A stretch of DNA of 64,000 bases. Origin: Scolanthus callimorphus. Its lineage: Eukaryota > Cnidaria > Anthozoa > Actiniaria > Edwardsiidae. Positions 12,301 to 24,300 of the stretch are shown in pieces. The translations under genes and the position numbers were made by a program. The stretch is from the NCBI GenBank assembly GCA_033964015.1, contig CM066924.1, positions 8,467,077 to 8,531,076 on the forward strand, in the 5' to 3' direction. The notes beneath the pieces were generated by a model. The model did not search any database. It saw only the letters and a program-made list of their open reading frames with translations, and was not told the DNA's origin. The number at the start of each line of letters is the position of its first letter. Position 1 is the stretch's first letter.

Positions 12301-15300
12301 CCCAAAAGAAGAGGGAGTATCATATGTACACTTACTGGAGACTTCATTATTGAAGACATAAGTGGTAGCAAATTCCAAACTCTTCCGTAACAGTGGAACG
12401 AAGGATACCGGATGGGTTTCTTGTACTTCTAGTAGCTGGGAAGAGATAAAGACAAAAGGGTAAATTTTACTGATTTTGCTCACATGTCTAATTAACAATA
12501 GAGACAAATTAATGAGAAAGCAAGCAACATTCTTTTACTTCCAATGAAGAAACTACTAATATTTGGAAACAGTCTACGCATATATGCACATGCTATCTTA
12601 CATGTAGGCAAAACAAAAATGAAATAAACTGAAACAAAAATATGACATGTGGTACTGTTTTGCACGGAAAATAGTTTGCAACAAGGACGTGTGCAGTGCA
12701 TGTTTAGGTTTGACTTCTTGTTTATGATAATGATACATGATGGACCATGTATGCATGGGTATGCAGGTATGCATTCAGGTATGCATGTTTATTTATTTAT
12801 TTATTCAGCTTCGCCCGAGGGCCGGGAAATCCTCACAGAGCGAGGCTCCAATTACGAGGTTCCCTTGTCAGTGTAGTGGTTAGTAAGTTGTAAGCCCTGC
12901 ACTGAGAATGGGCAACTTCCGACGTCCTCGTGGTTCTTTAACGTCCCTCTGGTTCCGGTTAGTGTAGTGCGTGTGAGAGACGGGACCTACGGTTTAACGT
13001 CCTTATCCGAGAAGACGCGACGCATGTGCAACAAGCTCTGTTATAGGACCGGCCAACAAGGGATCCAGCCTTTGTTATTCAAAATGGTTGTTACAATATT
13101 TCACGAGCACAAAACCTATATAACGCACAAAAGCAACCACAAAGACTAGTCCTGAATAGTCCTGAAACCGAGCTTGCACGAATACCAGTGGAGGAAATGA
13201 CTCATTTCGAAAATCTTTGATTTTGTCATGATTACCCTCTTGTGATTTGAAAAGCTTACCATTCTACTAAGAAGTTTGACTGCCTTCTCTAGCATCTCTA
13301 CAAGTCTTGTATTATGGTGTAAATGAATTCCTAAGAACAATAGAATCATACCAGATCTAAACAACGTATCAACAATATATGCATTTGCAATTGGCAAGAC
13401 TACTTTTTATTTGTCACCAAGTTCCTTTACCGAAGAAAGCCTTTCCCAGGTGTAATGCAAAATTCAGTAACCCCCAAAATGCTGCCAGAATGAAGAACTG
13501 TTGGTGCAACTGCAGATGTTTTTGAGGTGATTTTTGAAGTCGTTACAGTAATAAACAAACTCTTTGCAGGAAGCAAAGGACATGGTACTCGTCTAAGCCT
13601 CTGGTGCCTAGGTTCGATTCCTGGCTTCCTGGCTGGAAGCTAAGGACTAATTCAATGAGCACGGAAAATGTGTTTAGTAGGGATTCCTTAATTTCAAGAG
13701 ACATTCACGTAAATACCAAGGAAATGGTATGGCTGGACACTGCATTCTGCAGTTCTGTTCACTTACTCAGTTCTAGTAGATGCTTGATATTGTCAAATGT
13801 TGCATTTAAAAAGACCTGTTGGAAAAACGATATAGTGGAAAAAAACGTCCATGTTATATAATATCATTGACAAGGAGTTACAGTACGTACATTAAATTGT
13901 TCTCTATGATACCGGTAATCATACCATTTGTTTGGAATCTGTGTCAAATTCTCTGGTCCCTTGCACTGTAAGCTTTCTGAGAACTGGCAGAAAATGGAAG
14001 AAACAAAAATAATATGTCATGGTGATTTACATACCCAAAAATATTTCGGGTCTGATGCATAATTATTATGGGGGTCCCACAGCAAGACTGGAAAACCAGT
14101 GCTTTTTAAAGCAGCATGCGAGATGAAATTAAGGGTCAAATTTAGTTATCACTTAGGGTCATAAACCTGTGTATATTTGAGTGAATGAATCAGTAGTGAC
14201 TCTATCTCTACCTTTGGCTGTCAAAATGCTCAGCTGCAGTGATTCTTCTAAATTTGGTGCCTGAAACATATAACACACATTTAGGATCTGGCTTGCTAGG
14301 TTAATGGTCATGCATTTCTTGACAAAGCAGTACTTGATAAGTGAGATAGTGCCACAAGTGCACTGAACAAACCTGTCTGTGAGCACTATTGAGGAAGTGT
14401 GATGTGTGATTTTGCCACAAGTCCAGAACATGTCCATAAATATTATTTGACAACTGAAATGCATAGCAAATAGAGAAATTAAACATTATTAAAGCCCAAA
14501 AACCCGGCATTACAGTACAGTCTGGATGTATGTTAACACTTACACGCGTGTAGTGTGGGTGTAGTGTGCGTGTAGTGTGGGTGTAGTGTGGGTGGAGTGT
14601 GGATGGAGTATTACACGAAAAGTGCGTGTAGTTATGCAGGAATGAAGGGATGACTTGAATAAGCTTGTCGAATGAATCAGCTTGTTTAAAAAGTATGTCC
14701 GGTAACGTAAGCTTCCGAGCCGACAGTTTAGTTTAACATTGGAAAAGCCTTTGATAACTATTCAAATAAAAAACCGATCGCGATGAAATTTGTACCAAAT
14801 TAATCTATGAGACTTAGAGAATATGTTTTAGACATTTTTTTCAAATGCGAAGTTTCCAGCGCGAGGGAAAATAGCGCACAAACATGTTCAACTGACTAAA
14901 GCGTGCTTTGAGTCTTTTTATGTTCGAGTTTACCTCGCGCTGAAAACTTCGCATCGGACATACTGTTAAAAACGCATTCGCTACTGTAGGTCTCAAAGAT
15001 TTATTTGATATAAGGTCATCGCGATCCGTTGTTTATTACAAAGAGTTATCTTGTAAACTTCAAACGCAAAGTTCTAGAGAACATGAAAAGACTCAAAGCA
15101 CGCTTTAGTCAGTTGAACACGTTTGTGCGCTATTTTCATTCACGCTGTAAACTTCGCAACGGACATACTGTTAAAAACGCATTCGCTAGGTCTCAAAGAT
15201 TTATTTGATATAAGATTCATCGCGAACTGTTGTTTATTAGAAGAGTTATGATGTCAACTTCAAACGCAAAGTACTAGAGTGAAGTCGGCAAGTCGAACAG

Positions 15301-18300
15301 AAGACGCTTTAGTCAGTTGAACATGTTTGTGCGCTATTTTCATTCGCGCTGTAAACTTCGCATCGGAAAAAGGTACGAAACAAATTCGCTAGGTCCCAAG
15401 GATCAATTTGATATAAGTTTCATTCCGATGCGTTGTTTATTAAAAAAGTTATCTTGTTAACTTCAAACGCAAAGTCTTACAGTGAAGTGGAAAAGTCGAA
15501 CATTAATGTCGACACGCTTTAGTCCGCTGAGCATGTTTGCATACTCTTGATCTCAGCTCGATAATTAGGTAGAAATCTGCGTGTGTAGTACACTCAATCC
15601 CAAACTACACCCACACTCCATCCACACTACACCCACACTACAAGAAAAAATTGTTAACATACATCCAGACTTCTTCCATTACAAGAATCCAATTTATATA
15701 AATATGTAACAGATGATATTCTTCCTATCCTCAAACAACCATCAGGGGCGTAGCCAGGGGGGGTTCCAGGGGTTCCGGAACCCCCCCGCAGCGGAACCCC
15801 TCCTCGCCTCTGTTCTGGACCGACTTACTACTAAAATTGTAAATTTTATTTTTTTTATTTAATAGACAACAAATAAAAGCTCCAATAAAATGTAGCAAAT
15901 TTCTTCAAATGCTAGTTTTTCCCCGAGATCTAAGTGGAGTTTTTTATTTTTTGAATTTTGGAACCCCCCCCTCTCATAAGTGCTGGCTAAGCCCCTGAAC
16001 CATGCAGTGAAAATGGGTGAGAGCAAGAGTAATCTTGAAATTGAGATGGCCATGAAAGTCCAGGGAAAGTCAGGGAAAGTCATGTACAAACCTCTCTTAA
16101 CATCTGCCTGTCCAGGGAAAGTCATATATAAACCTTTCTCAACATCTGCCTGTCCAGGGAAAGTCATGTACAAAAACCTCTCTCAACATCTTTCTGTCCA
16201 GGGAAAGTCAGTACAAACCTCTCTGAACATCTGCCTGTCCAGGGAAAGTCATGTACAAACCTCTCTAAACACCTTTCTGTCCAGGGAAAGTCAAGTACAA
16301 ACCTCTCTGAACATCTGCCTGTCCAGGGAAAGTCATATATAAACCTCTCTCAACATCAGCCTATCCAGGGAGAGTCATGTACAAAAACTTCTCTCAACAT
16401 CTTTCTGTCCAGGGAAAGTCAGTACAAACCTCTCTAAACATCTGCCTGTCCAGGGAAAGTCGTGTATAAACCTCTCTAAACATCTGCCTGTCCAGGGAAA
16501 GTCATGTATAAACCTCTCTAAACATCTGCCTGTCCAGGGAAAGTCATGTATAAACCTCTCTAAACATCTGCCTGTCCAGGGCAAGTCATGTATAAACCTC
16601 TCTTAACATCTGCCTGTCCAGGGAAAGTCATGTATAAACATCTCTAAACATCTGCCCGTCCAGGGAAAGTCAAGTACAAAAACTTCTCTCAACATCTTTC
16701 TGTCCAGGGAAAGTCAGTACAAACCTCTCTAAACATCTGCCTGTCCAGGGAAAGTCATGTATAAACCTCTCTAAACATCTGCCTGTCCAGGGAAAATCAT
16801 GTATAAACCTCTCTTAACATCTGCCTGTCCAGGGAAAGTCATGCATAAACATCTCTAAACATCTGCCTGTCCAGGGAAAGTCATGTACAAACCTCTCTGA
16901 ACATCTGCCTGTCCAAGGAAAGTCATGTATAAACCTCTCTGAACATCTGCCTGTCCAGGGAAAGTCAAGTACAAACCTCTCTGAACATCTGCCTGTCCAG
17001 GGAAAGTCATATATAAACCTCTCTCAACATCAGCCTATCCAGGGAAAGTCGTGTGCAAAAACCTCTCTCAACATCTTTCTGTCCAGGGAAAGTCAGTACA
17101 AACCTCTCTAAACATCTGCCTGTCCAGGGAAAGTCATGTATAAACCTCTCTAAACATCTGCCTGTCCAGGGAAAGTCATGTATAAACCTCTCTTAACATC
17201 TGCCTGTCCAGGGAAAGTCATATATAAACCTCTCTGAACATCTGCCTGTCCAGGGAAAGTCATGTACAAACCTCTCTAAACATCTGCCTGTCCAGGGAAA
17301 GTCATGTACAAACCTCCCTCAGCATCTACCTGTCCATGGAAAGTCATGTACAAACCTCTCTGAACATCTGCCTGTCCAGGGAAAGTCATGTACAAGCCTC
17401 TCTGAACATCTGCCTGTCCAGGGAAAGTCATGTATAAACCTCTCTGAACATCTGCCTGTCCAGGGAAAGTCATGTATAAACCTCTCTGAACATCTGCCTG
17501 TCCAGGGAAAGTCATATATAAACCTCTCTCAACATCTGCCTGTCCAGGGAAAGTCATGTACAAAAACCTCTCTCAACATCTTTCTGTCCAGGGAAAGTCA
17601 GTACAAACCTCTCTAAACATCTGCCTGTCCAGGGAAAGTCGTTTGGAGGCCAACATCTTGGTGACATGATTTAGAATTAGAAGAGAGTTGTGCTGAAGCA
17701 GGTGAACTGGACTTCTGACACTCTGAAATCACAGAATCATTTTACTCACTGGGTGTCTAGTTCAGAGTGAGGGTCCATAAAGTGAAGACACATGACATAA
17801 CAAAAAAGAGGAGTTAATGAATGTACCCTTTGTACCCTTCCTGATGTCCTATTAGAATTGCCCAATGCCATTGGAAAATGTAGATACTTGAAACTGAATT
17901 TGGAAAATTTGCTTTACAGGTCTTCATATTCCTGGAAACCCTTTCCATTTTGGCGAACAGACTAACAATTACATGTTTGCCATAACATATGATGGACAAC
18001 TTAGATGCACCTTAGAAACAAGCTCTATCATGTTACTTACCTCAAAGAGAGCAGGAAAAAGTTCTGGCCAGGATTTAAGTTCGATCCTGGCAATCTTGGA
18101 AATCACTACTGCTATCTGAGTGGCAATCTGTTGATTAGATGACAAAATTGCAAGGTAAAGCAATAGTTTTTGTTTCAAATATTTTCTTCTCTGCATTTCT
18201 TAACATTAATAATATGTTCCTTGCAGTTTATAGGTGGCACAGCGAAGCCAACCTCATAAGTAGATTAACTTATTCTCAGAGCACAAAAATATTTTTTTAC

Positions 18301-21300
18301 TGCAAAAATCCTGGAGTTCATAATCACACTAATAATTAATAATAATAACTCTGGAAGAATGCATTATTATTATCAGTTGCGCTGTGAACCTTCAGGGAGG
18401 ATTGGGACTCTTGGAAGTGACCTCTGATAAAGTACTAACTAACCTGGTGAACAGGCTCATCCAAAGAAGAGATAAGCATCTCTCTTATTACAGCCTTTTC
18501 ATCTTCACGTATGGCACTAGAAATAGTAAGCATCATGAAATGTACAGTAAAAGTACAGTACATGTGATATTACATAGCTTTCATACCCTACATGTATATT
18601 ATGCTCTTATAGATGTGACTAGAGGACATTTTTTAAGAAACCCAATAACACACACCTGTAAGTGGGGAAAAGGGTTCAAGGAATTCATAATACTCAACCT
18701 TAACTGATTTAATCTGCATGCTTGTAAGCAGTGGAAAGTGTTTTATCATGAAAAAATGGAGTTTGTGATTTTGTCCACCAATGTGAAGTGTAACAAAACA
18801 ACAGCACAAGGGTTTCAGATCCATTCCAGATCCTTAAAGCGTCACTAAAGGCAGAAATCAAGCACTTCATCAAAAAGATCCATTATCCAAAGGAACGGGC
18901 AGCAGTAATAAATTGACTTACTGTTTGGATTTATTTTACATAATAATATTTCCTGGCCATCGTTTTAGTTTTGTTGCGTGGAGTTTGGAAATATCTTTTG
19001 GCTTTTTCTTAAGTAGTTTAATTCTGCTTTAATATTTTGGAGTTTATCACTCCATTGTGCTTAGTATTTCAAGTGCTTCTCTTTTATCTTATCTGTTTGA
19101 TCAACAAACACTTGCTGCATTCAACAGGATATTTAGTGGGCTAATTGGAATGTGTTAAGTTTTTCCTGTCACGGATTACCAGTGCTTTGTAGTCACCTAC
19201 TCAGTATAAATATAGTATACACAGTTAGATGCACAGTACAGACACCAGAAAGAGTGATACAAATCTGAGGAGCTTGTGAGTGCAGAGCTCAGGGCTCACC
19301 CTGCGGCTGAACTGTTCAGTATGTATTTGATTCTTATGGTCTCGTAGGTATGATTTTGGTTGTTTAACAAGGGTAAAAACCTGGAGTCTCCCGAGAAAAC
19401 CTAGAGAGTTGGCAGGTACCATGCATAGTTGGAACAGAAAAAAACAATCAATAGAACGCACACATTTTTTTTTACGCTACTGTTCCCTTGGATAGTGCAG
19501 GAATATCGTGCAGAAAAAGTAGTAAATTGTTCATTTTGATGGAAAAAGCATGAAACTTGGCAGGATGATAGAGCGTCCCATGCTGAGCAATTCTGGATGC
19601 AGACCCACCCTCGATAACATATACTTCCAGTTGTATAGCAGTGGAATTAATTATCCTTTAAACTAATAAAATGACGTGTTGCTTTTTGAGTTCGGACACG
19701 AAATTTTGTATCGTGACAGAGTATTCAATACCCTACAATTCTACTATACGGGACACCCCCCTGATCATGTACTTCTAGAGTTCCAAGATGGAATTCATTA
19801 TCACATAAATCAGTAACAGAGGGCGTTGCCTTCAAGATACACGCATGAAAATTTGTGTGAAAATGGACCATTGGTGCAATGGGCAAATTCGCATGTAGAC
19901 CCACGCCCTAACTCATGCACTTCCAGTTTTATCGAAATGGAATAAATAATTATCCTTTAAACTATAAGAAAATGACGTGTTGCCTTTTGAGTTCAGACAC
20001 GAATTTTTGTATCGTGACAGAGTATTTGATACCCAACAATTCTACAAGACTTGACACCCCCCTGATCATGTACTTCAAGTGAACCAAGATGGAATTCATT
20101 ATCACATAAAATCAGTAACTAAGGACGGTGCCTTCAAAATACACGCATTGAAATGTATGTGAAAATGGACCATGGGCAAATTCGCATGTAGACCCTAACC
20201 CATGCACTTCCAGTTTTATCGAAGTGGAATTAAAATTAGTCTTTAAAGTGGTTGGTCAGGCTTTCGAAGACCAAGGGTGAAATTCTGTGTGTTAAGAGTG
20301 TATTATTTATTGCATGTTTTGCTATTCATGATCAAGCAACTCCCCCCCCCCCCCCCCCCGTCATATACTTACAGTACCAGGCGGATGGAATAAATCACAG
20401 TTACAGCAACAAAAATCGTGACATATAGAGACATTATATTTTTGTAACAACACTTGACCAAATAGACATGATAAGCTGGTAAGCTTTGAAAGAAGACTTT
20501 GAAAGAGGACTGCGCTTTGTTTGCTCGATTTTTGTCAAGTGCGTGGAGGGGATTTCGACGAATTTATCCGGCATGAGAACAACGTGTCCCCCCCCTGATT
20601 TGTCCAAGCACGGGGATCTTCGCCCAGGGACAAAGTCAGATCTCCTTCTTTGCATTGAAAGGGAATGCCCTCCAAAGCAAGATAATCCATTCCCAGTCGT
20701 CAATGCTGTGGTGCTAAATGCTCCCGCCTGGTAAAACCAGGTACAATAAAACCTTTCAGAACTATGGGACACTAGTCTTTCTTCCGTACATCATAAGGCA
20801 TTTACAAAGAGTTGACGTTGTATAGGACAGGTATCCACCAGACACCAAGGCAACAGCTAGAGAGCATCGAGGAAGAGGGCAGCGATGACAAGTCGAGTCC
20901 ACAACTCTTATTCCTAGACAGGATTCCCACGTTTTCAGGTATTCAAAATTCCTGGACATTCAAGGACCTTTTCAGGTTCCCTTATTTTTATTATTCAATA
21001 TACACACTCAACATCTAGGAAATCTTTCTTCTGTAAAATATTTCCATGACTTTTAATGGCTTTGATGTTTTTTTTGTGAAAATTCCATGACTTTCTGTAT
21101 TCAAAATTCCTGGACATTCAAGGACCTTTTCAGGTTCCCTTATTTTTATTATTCAATATACACACTCAACATCTAGGAAATCTTTCTTCTGTAAAATATT
21201 TCCATGACTTTTAATGGCTTTGATGTTTTTGTGTGAAAATTCCATGACTTTCTAGGCCTGGGAAAGGCTTTTCAGGTTTCTTTTCAAACTTTGTGATCCA

Positions 21301-24300
21301 TGTCTACTCTAGAAAGCGAGCAGGTGATATTTATGTATGTCGAAGATGTCGTATGCAACATCGATCGATAGAGATGTTTGTGGATTATGTGGATGCACGC
21401 AAGAGGCTGACATCGATCGATGTCAATGGATCTATTTGGTAGTCTGTAGATGTTCAGGCAAGCCTGTGGCCGCGTAGCACTAAGTTCAACAGAGTGGAGA
21501 CAAGGAATTAACCTTGTGTGAAAGCTAACGTGCTAATGAAATGGTCCCATGTGTGCTAATGAGCGTTAGCCCTAGTAAGCGGAGAAGGAGAAAAAAATCT
21601 CTGACCCCGAGAGGTCAGAGATTTTTTTCTCTTTCTCCGCTTACTAGGGCTAACGCTCAGAAGTACACATGGGACCATTTCATTAGCACGTTAGCTTTCA
21701 CACAAGGTTAATTCCTTATCTCCACTCTATTTGGTAGTCTATTTGGTCAAGTGTTGTTGCAAAAATATTATGCGTCTCTATACGTTACGATTTCTGTGCT
21801 GCAATCATGCTGGATTTATTCCATCCGCCTGGTACTGTAAGTATATGACGAGAGGGGGCTCTTGATCATGAATAGCAAAACATGCAATAAAGAATACACT
21901 AACTTAACATACCGAATTTCACCCTGACACCGCTTTAAAGACTTATTAATTCCACTTCGGTAAAACTGGAAGTGCATGAGTCAGGGCGTGGGTCTACATG
22001 CAAAATTGCCCATTGCACCATGGTACATCTTCACGTGAATTTGCATGCGTGTATATTGAAGGCAACGCCCTCTGTTACTGATTTTGTGATAATAAATCCC
22101 ATCTTGGTAAACTGGAAGTACATGATCAGGGTGGGGGGGGGGGGGTCACGTATTGTAGAATTGTAGGGGATTAAATACTCTGTCACGATACAAAATCCCG
22201 TGTCTGAAGACAAAAGGCAACACGTCATATTGTTAAGTTTAAAGGATAATTAATTCCTCTTCGATAAAACTGCATGAGTTAGGGCATGAGTTAGGGCGTG
22301 GGTCTACATGCGAATTTGCCCATTGCACCATGGTCCATTTTCACACTAATTTCCATGCGTGTATCTTGAAGGCACTGCCCTATGTTACTGATTCTATGTG
22401 ATAATGAATTCCATCTTGGAACTCTGTAAGTACATAATCAGGGGGGTGTTACGTATTGTAGAATTGTAGGGTATTAAATACTCTGTCACGATACAAATTT
22501 TCGTGTCTGTAGGCAAAAGGCAACACGTCATTTTACTAGTTTAAATGATAATTAATTCCACTGCTAGAAAACTGGCAGTATTCGTTATCAAGGGTGGGTC
22601 TACATCCATAATTGCTCAGCATGGGACACACTATCACTCTGCCAAGTTTCATGCTTTTTCCATCAAAATGAACAATTTTTCACCAAATTCCTGCACTAGG
22701 ATAATGGATCTTTTTGATGAAGTGGCACTTAAAGAATTACAATCTCAATAAACATCAGTATCAATACTCTGGCCTTGATTTTAAAAAAAAACATATCATA
22801 GGTACAGACTAATTCGGGTTTTTTTTTGCGGAGCAGATTTGGCTCGATTTCCAAAAGTTTAACTTGCACGCCTGCAAACTTATCGCAAGTTAAAATTGCA
22901 ATACAATCTTTGATTAAAGCTTGTATCAAGTGTTTCAACTGATAGAGCACATAGCTAGACTTGCTTGCAGTCCCTTCTTTGGCGAACGTCCTTGGAAACA
23001 AGCAGGTGAAAAGCCAGATGGCATGAAGTGCCAAAGGCGCAATCTTTTGGCAATCTTCTCGCACCTTCGGCTCTCGTTCGTGCCTTCGGTACTTCACACG
23101 CTCGTTTTCACGGACATTCGTTCGCCAAAAAAGGGACTGCAAGCAGTCTAGCAAATAGGCTTATTTTGCATCTCCTTTTCATGAGCCTTTGAGGTTTGAT
23201 CTTGATTACGAATTTTCCATATTTAACAAGAATACAAGAAGAGATTTGCAACAAGAATACAAAAGGTTTGCGGTACTTTTGAAAGCCCGACAAAACATTT
23301 TCTTATGAGATCAGTGGTTGCTCGTACTCAAGCCCGCTCAATCTACAAGGGACGCCAGGTATTGATTACGAGAATTAAACAAATGCGAAATACGCTTCAA
23401 TTGCAAGCAAATTGGTGCGTCTTGTGATGTTTTAATGTTAAATATTTAAAGCTCATCATATAAGCAGGTATTTACACACAGTACTTCAAATTGGGCATGT
23501 TTTACGAATTATTTCATACATTATTTAGGTATTATCCAGGATAGTGCGCCATAGTACGAAAAAAGTGTGAAAGTGCGGAAAAGTGTGGTTTTCGGTCGAT
23601 AGTGCGGAACCGCACTGGCCGCACTTTACCAGATACCCTGATATAAGCAACACATGTGCAATGCATTATAGAACAGTGACATGGGCCTTTAAATGTACAT
23701 AATAAACAAGCTCTGTGAAGACATAAACTTACTTTGGTGCAGCTTTACGCCAGTATCTATCAATTCCATTTTTGATGTAGAGAACTGCTAGCCATCTGAC
23801 ATTCACATCCATAGAATGGTTGGAAAAGATATCCTGCAGATAAGAATTTCTTTTAAATTGATATTCAGCATTTCATTTCATATTTCATGTTATAAAAGGT
23901 GTCACTTGTTGCTTCTTCTTGTAATTAATTTCGTCATGTGCCCATAGTACGGGCATTACCTTTTAGAGACCATTTTACAACATTTTCTTGCTGCTATTCA
24001 AAAAGCATGTATTGTATTTGCCTGACCTATAGGTACAACAGGGCTTGAAATTAAGAATTAATAATCATAGTCGTAATTTTACACCATAAAAAATCTAGGC
24101 ATAAATGCACTATGAGAACACTGTAGAAACTGAAAACACGGTCGTTATTTTACACCTAAGTCTAAACAGTTAGGCATAAAAGGAAAATGCTTAGGTGTAT
24201 TTATGCCTGTATCAGGTGCAATAAAGATCCATAAAGATAAATATCAATATAAACATCTATTAAGATCCAAGAGAAATTACTACATTGTGAAAATGGATTA

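Larger units (their letters stand above)
19494..22698. mobile_element. 3.2-kb element with ~1-kb terminal inverted repeats
   Basis: The left arm (19494 to ~20470) and right arm (~21740 to 22698) are inverted copies: CTTACAGTACCAGGCGGATG at ~20369 answers CATCCGCCTGGTACTGTAAG at ~21827, and the outer ends GTGCAGGAAT.T / A.ATTCCTGCAC lie in TTGGATA and TAGGATA, a possible TA or 7-bp duplication. Each arm contains two diverged ~300-bp subrepeats with a ATGACGTGTTGC...CGTGACAGAGTA block. The centre holds a 156-bp tandem duplication, a ~240-bp palindrome and one short ORF. Lies in IPO11 intron 2. Confidence 0.85.

Noticed and set aside
15859..17563. Repeat-protein-like ORFs (FPGQADVERGLYMT units) on the minus strand
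   Set aside because: The 42-bp unit is a multiple of 3, so any frame stays open. The sequence comes from the IPO11 splice junction, read in a frame other than the exon's.
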